DNA of 11,385 nucleotides from positions 1 to 11,385 of the forward strand of contig JAFDAT010000169.1 of assembly GCA_019313725.1 (NCBI GenBank), given 5' to 3'. Of this stretch, positions 1-7,082 are shown piece by piece. How positions within the stretch are numbered: position 1 is the stretch's first letter; each line of letters opens with the position of its first letter. A model generated the notes under the pieces. The model saw nothing but the letters and a program-made list of their open reading frames with translations. It made no database searches and was not told where the DNA came from. Source of the DNA: Deltaproteobacteria bacterium. Lineage in GTDB: Bacteria; Desulfobacterota; Desulfobacteria; Desulfobacterales; B30-G6. The position numbers and the translations under genes are program-made.

Positions 1-1
1 C

Positions 2-136
2 AAGGGATTGCCTCCCGAAGTGCTGGATCGCTTTCCCGGGTCCGACGTTTTTATCCCCATGACCGGTGCTATCCGGTCGCTTAACCTGTCCACTGCAGTT
101 GGCATTGCATTATACGAAACCCTTCGAAAACATTAG
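2..136 (+). CDS. trmL: tRNA (cytidine(34)-2'-O)-methyltransferase, C-terminal end (partial, 5' end outside window)
   Basis: The window opens inside a reading frame that gives 44 residues before a TAG stop. The end contains IPMTGAIRSLNLSTAVGIAL, which matches motif 3 of the SPOUT (SpoU) class: an IPM segment, then R-S-L-N-L-S followed by an A/V-rich helix and LYE. The preceding LPPEVLDRFPG also fits TrmL, which methylates the ribose of wobble nucleotide 34 in certain leucine tRNAs using S-adenosylmethionine. The RSLNLS loop forms part of the trefoil-knot cofactor site in this family. Only the C-terminal quarter to third is visible, so another SpoU-class RNA methyltransferase cannot be fully excluded. 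The IPM spacing and the short tail after LYE favour TrmL. The gene ends 122 bp before clpB, with a possible promoter in between, so the two are probably not tightly coupled. Confidence 0.75.
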   Translation, partial: KGLPPEVLDRFPGSDVFIPMTGAIRSLNLSTAVGIALYETLRKH

Positions 137-178
137 AAACAGTCATCCATCTTATTGTGTCCGATAAAGCACGTAAAT

Positions 179-206
179 TTGACACGCGACCATTTATGAT
201 TACCTT
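179..206 (+). promoter_or_regulatory. candidate sigma-70-like promoter of clpB
   Basis: A perfect TTGACA -35 hexamer (179-184) is followed after 16 bp by TACCTT (201-206), a weak -10 match (3 of 6). The predicted leader would be about 45 nt before the TTG start of clpB. I could not find a convincing heat-shock sigma-32 promoter (CTTGAA plus CCCCAT) or a CIRCE inverted repeat here, although clpB is usually heat-induced. The call rests only on the hexamers. Confidence 0.25.
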
Positions 207-258
207 TCTATGCATAAATCATTCCATTACTAATAATGAATATTGAAAGGAAGTAATT

Positions 259-2841
259 TTGCGTTTCGACAAATTTACCATCAAATCACAGGCGCTCGTC
301 CAGGAGGCACAATCACTGGCAACCCGGCACGGCAACCAGCAGATCGAACCCGAACACCTTGTCTGCGCCATGCTTGAAGAAGGTGAGGGGATTGCCAATA
401 CCATCCTGCGCAAGCTCGGGGTTCCGGTGTCCGGTGTCCGCCAGGCCATGCTCACGGCCGTCTACAACCTGCCTAAAATTTCCGGCGCTGGTGATGTTTA
501 TCTATCTTCGACCACCAAACACATTTTGAACGCGGCCTTTGCGGAAGCCTCCCGTATGAAGGATGAGTATGTCAGCATCGAGCACATTCTGCTGGCTGTT
601 CTGGAGGACGGCAACTGCCAGGCTGCCGCTATTTTGAACCGGCAGGGTGTCACCCGCGACCTCATCCTCAAGGTATTGCAGGACATCAGGGGCTCCCAGC
701 GCATCACCGACCCCAACCCGGAGGACAAATATCAGGCCCTGGAAAAATTCAGCCGCGACCTTACCGAACTGGCCCGGCTGGGAAAACTCGACCCCGTTAT
801 CGGACGTGATGACGAAATCAGGCGCATCGTCCAGGTTTTATCCCGCCGCACCAAAAACAACCCCGTCCTCATCGGCGAACCAGGCGTGGGCAAGACCGCT
901 ATTATCGAAGGGTTGGCCCAGCGAATCGTGGCCGGTGACGTGAGCGAAACGCTGAAAAATAGGCGCATCGCGGCCCTGGATATGGGCGCCCTGATCGCCG
1001 GGGCAAAATACCGCGGGGAATTTGAAGATCGGCTCAAAGCTGTTTTAAAGGAAGTTGAAAAAGCCGAAGGGGACGTCATTCTGTTTATCGATGAACTACA
1101 CACCCTGGTAGGGGCTGGCGCCGCTGAAGGCGCCATGGATGCCTCCAATATGCTCAAGCCTGCTCTGGCCAGGGGCACGCTGCGATGTGTGGGAGCCACC
1201 ACGTTGAATGAATACCGGAAGTACATTGAAAAAGATGCGGCCTTCGAACGACGTTTTCAGCCGGTCAAAGTACTGGAGCCCACCGTCGAGGATACCATAT
1301 CCATTCTCAGGGGATTGAAGGAGAAATACGAAGTTCACCACGGTGTGCGCATCCAGGATTCCGCCATTGTTGCCGCCGCGGTACTTTCTCATCGCTATAT
1401 TTCGGACCGTTTCTTACCGGACAAGGCCATTGATCTCATCGACGAGTGTGCCTCCAAGCTGCGCATAGAAATTGACAGCATGCCCGTGGAAATAGATGAA
1501 ATTCAGCGCAAAATCACCCAGATGGAGATTGAAAAGGAAGCCTTGAAAAAAGAGTCCGATCCCGTATCCAGGGAGCGTCTGCAAAAACTCGATGTCTCGC
1601 TTGGAGAATTGAAGGCGGAAATTCTCCAGATGAAAATCCACTGGCAGAATGAAAAAGAGATGATCCAGACCATCCGCACGATCAAGGAAAAACAGGAACA
1701 GCTCGGCATCGAAGCCCAGAAAGCGGAAAGAAGCGGTGACCTGGCCAAAGTTGCTGAAATTCGCTACGGCCTGGTCACAGAGCTCCAGAAACGGCTGGAT
1801 GAAGCCAATAATGCGCTCGCCAAGCTCCAGGAAAACAGTAAGATGCTGAAGGAGGAAGTGGAAGAGGATGAAATTGCCGAAGTCGTCTCCACGTGGACGG
1901 GCATACCCATCAGTAAGATGATGGAAGGCGAAAAAGAGAAGCTGGTCCACATGGAAGCCCGTCTGGGGGAACGGCTTGTGGGGCAGCCCGAGGCTATCGC
2001 CGCCGTCTCCAATGCGGTTCGGCGAGCACGCTCCGGTCTGCAGGACCCTGAACGGCCCATCGGTTCATTTATTTTTATGGGGCCCACCGGTGTGGGCAAA
2101 ACAGAACTGGCCAAGGCGCTGGCCGAATTCATTTTCGACAGCGAACAGGCCATTGTCCGCATCGACATGTCGGAATACATGGAAAAGCATGCCGTTTCGC
2201 GTCTTATCGGGGCACCGCCGGGATATGTCGGCTACGAAGAGGGCGGGTATCTGACCGAAACCATCCGCAGAAAACCCTATGCTGTGATTCTTTTTGACGA
2301 AATCGAAAAAGGACACCCGGACGTCTTCAATGTGCTGCTGCAGATTCTCGATGACGGGCGCATGACTGACGGCCAGGGGAGAACGGTCGATTTTAAAAAT
2401 ACCATCATCATCATGACCTCCAATATCGGCAACCAGTTGATCCAGGAGTATGCCCAGGAAAGTCCGCAAAAGATGGAATCGGCAGTCATGGCTGCTTTGC
2501 GATCCAATTTTAAACCCGAATTCTTAAACCGCATCGATGAAACGATTATATTTCACCACCTGACCCCTGAACAGCTCCGGGAAATCGTCCGTATCCAGTG
2601 CCGGGAGCTCGTCATGCGGCTGGCGGACCAGCACATCGAACTCCTGCTGTCCGACGACGTAAACGCCTACCTGGCGGAAAAGGGCTATGACGAGGTGTAC
2701 GGTGCCAGGCCGCTAAAACGCGCCATCCAGAAATTTATTGAAAACCCGCTGTCCATGGAAATCCTGCAGGGCAGCATCCATGCGGGCATGAAAATCCGGG
2801 CCGAACTCGATAAAAACCAAATTATCTTCAAGCGCCAATAA
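259..2841 (+). CDS. clpB: ATP-dependent chaperone (disaggregase) ClpB
   Basis: Cytosolic hexameric AAA+ disaggregase that works with DnaK/DnaJ/GrpE to thread and rescue aggregated proteins. The 860-residue product is the usual ClpB length. It has the N-terminal Clp_N domain (about 1-145, opening RFDKFT), AAA1 with Walker A GEPGVGKT at 206-213 (K212) and the DELHTLVGAG Walker B region, then a lysine/glutamate-rich coiled-coil middle domain (about 410-525). AAA2 carries Walker A GPTGVGKT at 608-615 (K614) and the pore loop GYVGYEEGG, followed by FDEIEKGHPDV (Walker B) and the C-terminal small domain. The middle domain separates it from ClpA and short ClpC-type proteins, and there is no ClpP-docking tripeptide obvious to me. 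The start is a TTG, chosen because a GAAAGGAAG ribosome binding site lies just upstream (245-253) and because RFDKFT is the family's conserved beginning. Nothing appears truncated. The next gene starts 263 bp downstream, so clpB is probably transcribed alone. Confidence 0.98.
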   Translation: MRFDKFTIKSQALVQEAQSLATRHGNQQIEPEHLVCAMLEEGEGIANTILRKLGVPVSGVRQAMLTAVYNLPKISGAGDVYLSSTTKHILNAAFAEASRMKDEYVSIEHILLAVLEDGNCQAAAILNRQGVTRDLILKVLQDIRGSQRITDPNPEDKYQALEKFSRDLTELARLGKLDPVIGRDDEIRRIVQVLSRRTKNNPVLIGEPGVGKTAIIEGLAQRIVAGDVSETLKNRRIAALDMGALIAGAKYRGEFEDRLKAVLKEVEKAEGDVILFIDELHTLVGAGAAEGAMDASNMLKPALARGTLRCVGATTLNEYRKYIEKDAAFERRFQPVKVLEPTVEDTISILRGLKEKYEVHHGVRIQDSAIVAAAVLSHRYISDRFLPDKAIDLIDECASKLRIEIDSMPVEIDEIQRKITQMEIEKEALKKESDPVSRERLQKLDVSLGELKAEILQMKIHWQNEKEMIQTIRTIKEKQEQLGIEAQKAERSGDLAKVAEIRYGLVTELQKRLDEANNALAKLQENSKMLKEEVEEDEIAEVVSTWTGIPISKMMEGEKEKLVHMEARLGERLVGQPEAIAAVSNAVRRARSGLQDPERPIGSFIFMGPTGVGKTELAKALAEFIFDSEQAIVRIDMSEYMEKHAVSRLIGAPPGYVGYEEGGYLTETIRRKPYAVILFDEIEKGHPDVFNVLLQILDDGRMTDGQGRTVDFKNTIIIMTSNIGNQLIQEYAQESPQKMESAVMAALRSNFKPEFLNRIDETIIFHHLTPEQLREIVRIQCRELVMRLADQHIELLLSDDVNAYLAEKGYDEVYGARPLKRAIQKFIENPLSMEILQGSIHAGMKIRAELDKNQIIFKRQ

Positions 2842-2873
2842 ATTTTCATTTTCGCATACGCATGTAAAATTTG

Positions 2874-2885
2874 GAACGATCGTTC
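2874..2885. promoter_or_regulatory. perfect 12-bp palindrome (possible operator)
   Basis: GAACGATCGTTC is a perfect 12-bp dyad with no spacer, 32 bp after the clpB stop and about 220 bp before the DHH phosphoesterase start. A zero-spacer DNA dyad suits a dimeric repressor site better than an RNA hairpin, but one occurrence proves nothing and no regulator gene is nearby. Confidence 0.25.
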
Positions 2886-2889
2886 ATAC

Positions 2890-2910
2890 TGAAACCCCCG
2901 GTGGTTTTCA
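2890..2910 (+). terminator. hairpin downstream of clpB, possible weak terminator
   Basis: GAAACC (2891-2896) pairs with GGTTTTC (2903-2909) with one bulged T and a six-base loop. An outer T-A pair (2890/2910) extends the stem. No run of T follows, so intrinsic termination is doubtful. It could instead be an mRNA 3'-end stabiliser. The rest of the 2842-3104 gap shows nothing else I recognise. Confidence 0.25.
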
Positions 2911-3104
2911 CGGTGTGATCCGGTTATATCTTTGGTGTCGGCCAACCTACCGAAGCTGGTACGAAATGCTGTTTGCTGGGTGCTTCTAATAAATTTTATT
3001 GTAATCTGTCCAAACTCATCATACGTTATAGACTTTAACAAATTATAGAATCGTTGTGGATTCAGGACCAAATTGTACGTGAAAATTTCTCAAGGACGGA
3101 TTTC

Positions 3105-4121
3105 ATGAAATTGACCGTTAAGGAAAAACTGAGCCAGTTTTTAAAACAATTCGTGCATGATGACCGTGTTCTGATTCTCATCAATGCGGATCCGGATGCC
3201 ATCGCCAGCGCTTTAGCCGTAAAACGCCTGCTGTGGCGAAAAGTTCAGGCGGTGACCATATCCAACATCAACACCATCGACAGGCCCGACAATATCGCCA
3301 TGGTGGAACTCTTAGGTATAAAACTGATCCACAAGGACGAACTTGATGACACCCATTTTACCAAAAAGGTTCTGGTTGATTCCCAACCCGGCCACAACGA
3401 ATTCTTCACACAATTCGATTTTGATGTGGTCATCGATCACCACCCGGATACGAACTGTCAAGCAGTTTTCCAGGATATCCGACCCAGGTACGGCGCCACG
3501 GCTACCATCCTGACCGCTTACATCAGGGCTGCCAAAATCAAACCCTCGACAAAACTGGCCACCGCACTGATTCTGGCCATCAAGACGGATACCAGCAATT
3601 TCGAACTGCAAACCATCATCGAGGATGTCCGGGCTTTTCAGTACCTGTTTCGGCATTCCAACAGACATCTCATCCGTAAAATCGAACAGTCCGAGCTCAA
3701 GCCCGAATACCTTAAATATTATAAAAAGGCCCTTGATATCAAGAGGGTGCGAAAGGGCCGCGTGTATGTTTCCCTCGGACCGGTGGTCAACCCGGATATC
3801 TGTGTCCTGATTGCCGATTTTTTTCTGCGGGTCAACGCCATCAAGTGGAGTATCGTCTGCGGATTTCACCAGAGGAAAATGATCGTTATTTTTCGAAACG
3901 ACGGCATCAAGAAAAACGCCGGCAAAGTTGCCAAGCAGGGATTTAACAATTTCGGCTCAGCCGGCGGGCGAAAAAGCATGGCACGCGCGGAAATTCCGCT
4001 GTCAGAGCTCAAACCCCGGGTGGATTACAAAGATGATAAAAAATTGATGCGCTGGATCATCAGTCGTGTCGAAACCAAGCCTAAAACAGCAAAAGTCAAA
4101 CAAAAGACAATAAGTAATTGA
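3105..4121 (+). CDS. DHH/DHHA1-family phosphoesterase (NrnA/RecJ-like)
   Basis: Predicted manganese-dependent phosphoesterase of the DHH superfamily, whose members degrade nanoRNAs, pAp or cyclic dinucleotides. The exact substrate here is not determined. The 338-residue protein shows motif I as NADPDAIAS (27-35), motif II VDSQP (D92), the name-giving IDHH (D111-H113), motif IV TDTSNF (D162) and, near the C-terminus, the DHHA1 glycine motif SAGGRKSMAR (G287-G288) for substrate binding. Compared with classical NrnA (H-x-x-P-D-G-D), the first metal-ligand His is replaced by N27, and the G-D of that motif is absent, so it belongs to a side branch. I chose ATG 3105 because AAGGA (3092-3096) sits 8 bp upstream; an in-frame TTG at 3054 lacks a binding site. 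Its TGA overlaps the TTG of the next gene by 4 bp (4118-4121), which indicates translational coupling with the tetrapyrrole genes behind it. No CBS or transmembrane part is present. Confidence 0.85.
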   Translation: MKLTVKEKLSQFLKQFVHDDRVLILINADPDAIASALAVKRLLWRKVQAVTISNINTIDRPDNIAMVELLGIKLIHKDELDDTHFTKKVLVDSQPGHNEFFTQFDFDVVIDHHPDTNCQAVFQDIRPRYGATATILTAYIRAAKIKPSTKLATALILAIKTDTSNFELQTIIEDVRAFQYLFRHSNRHLIRKIEQSELKPEYLKYYKKALDIKRVRKGRVYVSLGPVVNPDICVLIADFFLRVNAIKWSIVCGFHQRKMIVIFRNDGIKKNAGKVAKQGFNNFGSAGGRKSMARAEIPLSELKPRVDYKDDKKLMRWIISRVETKPKTAKVKQKTISN

Positions 4122-4786
4122 AATATTTTCCTGTTTTTTTAGATATAAACGCCAGAAATTGCCTGGTCATCGGCGGTGGCTCCGTCGGAACCCGCAAAGC
4201 CCTCGCACTTGTTGAAAGCGGGGCCAACGTAACGGTGATCAGCCCGGCCGTAACAGATACGCTTAAGTCGCTGGCACGCCGGGGTACCATTAACCTGAAA
4301 ACCCGAACCTACTGCTCTGCCGATATGGAAGGCATGTTCCTGGTGTTTGGCGCCACGAACCAGGAAACACTCAACCGGCAGATCTACCAGGATGCTGAAC
4401 GTTTAAACATGTTATGCAACATTGCCGACCGGCCGGCAGTCTGTAATTTCATACTTCCCGCCACCGTTAAACGCGGTGATCTGGTCATCGCCATATCCAC
4501 ATCCGGAAAAAGCCCGGCCTTTGCCAAAGAGCTGCGCAAGCATCTTGAGACACAGTTCGGCGATGAGTACGCGACGTTATTAACACTCATGGGCGGAATC
4601 CGATCCCTTCTGCTCAAGGAAAAACATGCGCCCGAGGAACACAAACCTATTTTTAACCGGATCATTCAGAGCGGCATCATCGATCTGATCAAGGCCGATA
4701 AAAAAGAAGAGATCGACACTCTATTACGGATTATCCTCGGGGATGGTTATAAATTTGATGATCTGATGGGGCTTGACCATGGATAG
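4118..4786 (+). CDS. precorrin-2 dehydrogenase / sirohydrochlorin ferrochelatase (CysG N-terminal / Met8 type)
   Basis: Converts precorrin-2 to sirohydrochlorin with NAD+, and in bifunctional members also inserts iron to make siroheme, the prosthetic group of sulfite reductases. In sulfate reducers siroheme can also feed the alternative heme pathway. The 222-residue protein has the NAD-binding loop GGGSVGTRKA at 19-28, the conserved NIADRPAVCNFILPA segment with D104 (equivalent to the catalytic aspartate of CysG and Met8), and RGDLVIAISTSGKSP, followed by the C-terminal helical dimer/chelatase domain. The uroporphyrinogen methyltransferase half of CysG is absent, so that step must be encoded elsewhere. 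Translation most likely begins at a TTG inside the upstream stop codon (TTGA overlap) without a clear ribosome binding site, typical of coupled translation. The 3' end overlaps the CcsA-type gene. Ferrochelatase activity cannot be judged from sequence alone. Confidence 0.9.
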   Translation: MKYFPVFLDINARNCLVIGGGSVGTRKALALVESGANVTVISPAVTDTLKSLARRGTINLKTRTYCSADMEGMFLVFGATNQETLNRQIYQDAERLNMLCNIADRPAVCNFILPATVKRGDLVIAISTSGKSPAFAKELRKHLETQFGDEYATLLTLMGGIRSLLLKEKHAPEEHKPIFNRIIQSGIIDLIKADKKEEIDTLLRIILGDGYKFDDLMGLDHG

Positions 4787-5600
4787 CTTGCTTTTTACGG
4801 TTATTATTCTTTACATTCTCAGTACGGCAGGGTACCTGGCGTTTCTTTTCCGCCAAAAAGAACGCTTGAATCAAGCGGGATTTTTCCTGCTCTTCTGCGG
4901 TTTCATACTGCACACGATTACTATTTTGTATGGCGCTTCACTGGTCGGCCACCTTCCGGTTCACAATCTGAGCGAAACGCTTTCCATTGCAGGCTGGGCA
5001 ATCGCCGGCCTTTTCGCTCTGTTTCAGTTTAAATACAACCTGAAGGTTCTGGGCGTATATGCGGCCCCTCTTTCCGCCTTGATTACGGTTGCAGCGGCGC
5101 TCCTTTCCACAGAGCCGGTTCACGCCGATAAAATTCTGGAAAGCTACTGGCTGATTTTTCATATCATTACCATTTTTCTGGGCGATGCCGCCTTTGCGCT
5201 GGCATGCGGTCTGGGCATCATTTACCTCGTCCAGGAGCGCACCATCAAAAACAAGAAACACGGCTTTTTCTTTAAACGGCTCCCGTCCCTTCAGTTAATC
5301 GATTCCACTGGATATGCATGTGTCGTTGTCGGATTCACCATGCTGACCATCGGCCTGTTCGCCGGGTTTATCTACGCCAAAACAGTTTGGGGCAGATTCT
5401 GGAGCTGGGACCCCAAAGAAGTCTGGTCCGGAATTACCTGGCTGCTGTACGCGGCCCTTTTGCATGGCCGTGCCAGCCTCGGCTGGCGCGGCAGAAAAGC
5501 GGCCATCATGGCCATTATCGGTTTCATCGTCCTGATGTTCACCTTTTTCGGTGTCAATTTTCTGCTCAAGGGACATCACGGCGTATTTACACAACTTTAG
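4779..5600 (+). CDS. CcsA/HemX-type integral membrane protein (cytochrome c biogenesis)
   Basis: Multi-spanning inner-membrane protein of the CcmC/CcsA/CcmF/HemX superfamily, with about eight hydrophobic helices in about 273 residues. The signature is the tryptophan-rich WGRFWSWDPKEVWSG segment (about 200-215), the WWD-type heme-handling motif of cytochrome c maturation systems, followed by WLLYAALLHGR. Histidines in helices (HTITILYG, FHIITIFLG, and the C-terminal GHHG) are candidate heme ligands. Two roles are possible: CcsA, the heme-delivering partner of CcsB in System II cytochrome c assembly, or HemX, a relative found next to hemA in Bacillus that affects glutamyl-tRNA reductase levels. 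Position between the siroheme gene and hemA fits either; no ccsB/resB is in the window. I prefer ATG 4779, preceded by GGGG (4768-4771); a TTG at 4773 would add two residues. It overlaps the upstream gene by 8 bp, so it is co-transcribed. Confidence 0.85.
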   Translation: MDSLLFTVIILYILSTAGYLAFLFRQKERLNQAGFFLLFCGFILHTITILYGASLVGHLPVHNLSETLSIAGWAIAGLFALFQFKYNLKVLGVYAAPLSALITVAAALLSTEPVHADKILESYWLIFHIITIFLGDAAFALACGLGIIYLVQERTIKNKKHGFFFKRLPSLQLIDSTGYACVVVGFTMLTIGLFAGFIYAKTVWGRFWSWDPKEVWSGITWLLYAALLHGRASLGWRGRKAAIMAIIGFIVLMFTFFGVNFLLKGHHGVFTQL

Positions 5601-5655
5601 CATAGCGTGGTTGGTTTTTTATAAGACATATTTGCCGATGAAGGTTATCTTGTAA

Positions 5656-5684
5656 CTGACAAAACACTAAATACCCCATACAAA
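5656..5684 (+). promoter_or_regulatory. candidate promoter of hemA
   Basis: CTGACA (5656-5661, 5 of 6 to the -35 consensus) and TACAAA (5679-5684, 4 of 6 to the -10) are separated by 17 bp. Transcription would start near 5691, giving a very short leader of about a dozen bases before the hemA ATG. That agrees with the lack of a ribosome binding site there. The tandem 14-bp repeat overlaps both elements. Confidence 0.35.
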
Positions 5685-5694
5685 ATACTAAATA
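5660..5694. repeat. tandem 14-bp direct repeat upstream of hemA (21-bp period)
   Basis: CAAAACACTAAATA (5660-5673) recurs as CAAAATACTAAATA (5681-5694) with one mismatch. The two copies are exactly 21 bp apart, two turns of the helix, so they present the same face of DNA. They overlap the candidate promoter and end 8 bp before the hemA ATG. This is the arrangement expected of paired regulator sites, but no regulator can be named. Confidence 0.45.
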
Positions 5695-5702
5695 ACATCA
5701 GC

Positions 5703-6971
5703 ATGCAGGAAATTGTTTTAATAGGATTGAATCACAACACCGCCCCGATTGAGCTGCGGGAATGTATCGCTTTTTCAGAGAAGGACACCCTGGGGGCCCT
5801 GGCTCGCCTGGTAGACATCCCGGTTATCGATGAAGTGATGCTGTTGTCCACATGCAACCGTGTAGAAGTGTTGCTGGTAAGCAAAAACCAGCCAAAAGCC
5901 ATTCTGGAAACCAAAAATTTCCTGTCCCGCTTCAACGACCTCCCCATCCAGCGATTTGACGCCGCCCTCTATGCCCTGCAGGGAGATGCGGCGGTAAGGC
6001 ATGTGTTTCGGGTTGCATCAAGCCTTGACTCGATGATTCTCGGCGAACCTCAAATTCTGGGCCAGATCAAATCCGCCTACCAAACGGCAACCCAGTCCAA
6101 AACATCCGGTGTCATTCTCAATCGACTGCTGCATAGAACATTCTTTGTGGCCAAACGCGTCCGCAGCGAAACTGGCATCGGAGGCAACGCGGTATCTATC
6201 AGCTATGCCGCCATAGAACTGGGCCGGAAAATATTTGATTCTCTGAAAGATAAAAAAATCCTGCTTATCGGTGCCGGCGAAATGGCGGAGCTGGCAGTAG
6301 AACACCTGATCCGGCACAAAGCAGTGGAAATATACGTAGCCAACCGAACCTTTGAACGTGGGGTGAACCTGGCCAAAAAATTCAACGGTAAGCCGATTCA
6401 TTTCGAAGAAATATTCGATACACTCGAACATGTGGATATCATTATAAGCTCAACCGGGTCCGCCGATTTTGTCATCCATAAAAAGCAGGTCAAGACGGCT
6501 ATGAAAAAAAGGCGAAATAGTCCCTTGTTTTTTATAGACATTGCGGTTCCAAGAGATATCGATCCTGAAATCAATCGCATAAACAACTCATATGTCTATG
6601 ACATCGACGATCTCAAGGGCGTGATCGAGGAAAACCTGGAAGACCGCAGGAAAGAAGCCGGCAAAGCGGAACGGATAATCGATGAGGCCGTTATCCGTTT
6701 CCGCGAGTGGTATAAAAACCTGGATGTCATCCCGACCATTGTCGCCCTGCGCAGCAAAATGGAAGGTATTGCCGGATCTGAGTTGGAAAAGACGCTTCAA
6801 ACCCTTCGTCATCTCTCTGAAGCCGACCGGGAAGCCATGACCCGGATGACGCAGGCCATGATCAACAAAATCATGCACAACCCGACCCGGCTTTTGAAGA
6901 GTGACAGCCCGCACATTAATAAATCCGTCTACCTCGATTTTGCACGACGCCTGTTCAAACTGGACGAATAA
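5703..6971 (+). CDS. hemA: glutamyl-tRNA reductase
   Basis: NADPH-dependent reductase that turns glutamyl-tRNA(Glu) into glutamate-1-semialdehyde, the first committed step of the C5 route to all tetrapyrroles. The 422-residue length is standard. The N-terminal catalytic domain has GLNHNTAPIELRE (8-20) and LLSTCNRVEVL with nucleophile C51. The signature SLDSMILGEPQILGQIK follows, then the Rossmann NADPH domain with IGAGEMAE (G190-E193 core), FFIDIAVPRDID, and a C-terminal helical dimerisation domain (about 320-422, MTQAMINKIMHNP). The ATG at 5703 starts precisely at the family's usual MQEIVLIGLNH-like beginning, yet has no Shine-Dalgarno sequence. It is separated from the CcsA-type gene by 102 bp containing a candidate promoter and paired repeat, so it may be independently controlled. 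In some bacteria this enzyme is also regulated by heme and proteolysis of its N-terminus. All key residues are intact. Confidence 0.97.
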   Translation: MQEIVLIGLNHNTAPIELRECIAFSEKDTLGALARLVDIPVIDEVMLLSTCNRVEVLLVSKNQPKAILETKNFLSRFNDLPIQRFDAALYALQGDAAVRHVFRVASSLDSMILGEPQILGQIKSAYQTATQSKTSGVILNRLLHRTFFVAKRVRSETGIGGNAVSISYAAIELGRKIFDSLKDKKILLIGAGEMAELAVEHLIRHKAVEIYVANRTFERGVNLAKKFNGKPIHFEEIFDTLEHVDIIISSTGSADFVIHKKQVKTAMKKRRNSPLFFIDIAVPRDIDPEINRINNSYVYDIDDLKGVIEENLEDRRKEAGKAERIIDEAVIRFREWYKNLDVIPTIVALRSKMEGIAGSELEKTLQTLRHLSEADREAMTRMTQAMINKIMHNPTRLLKSDSPHINKSVYLDFARRLFKLDE

Positions 6972-6997
6972 ATTCGTGTTCCACGCTTTTATGAAAC

Positions 6998-7010
6998 GCG
7001 GCTTCGCCGC
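6998..7010 (+). terminator. GC-rich hairpin after hemA, possible terminator
   Basis: GCGGC-TTC-GCCGC is a perfect 5-bp stem with a three-base loop, 27 bp after the hemA stop. The nearest T run (TCTTTTTC, about 7020-7027) is some 10 bases away rather than adjacent, so it is at best a weak intrinsic terminator. Confidence 0.35.
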
Positions 7011-7082
7011 TAAATAATGATCTTTTTCGTGATTAAATAGTATGGCTAAATCAACATAAATTTCACATAATTAGGTGGCTTC

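Noticed and set aside
137..258. Heat-shock sigma-32 promoter or CIRCE element before clpB
   Set aside because: CCATTTAT near 190 weakly resembles a sigma-32 -10, but no CTTGAA-like -35 is correctly placed and no 9-9-9 inverted repeat is present.
1414..1950. 178-codon minus-strand frame within clpB
   Set aside because: Phe/Leu-rich shadow of the Lys/Glu-rich ClpB middle domain.
2685..3071. 128-codon minus-strand frame across the clpB end and the following spacer
   Set aside because: Half of it is antisense to conserved clpB codons; the remaining spacer part shows no domain, no ribosome binding site and no similarity I recognise.
5601..5620. T-run after the CcsA-type gene as an intrinsic terminator
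   Set aside because: Six Ts are present but no GC-rich stem of more than four pairs precedes them.
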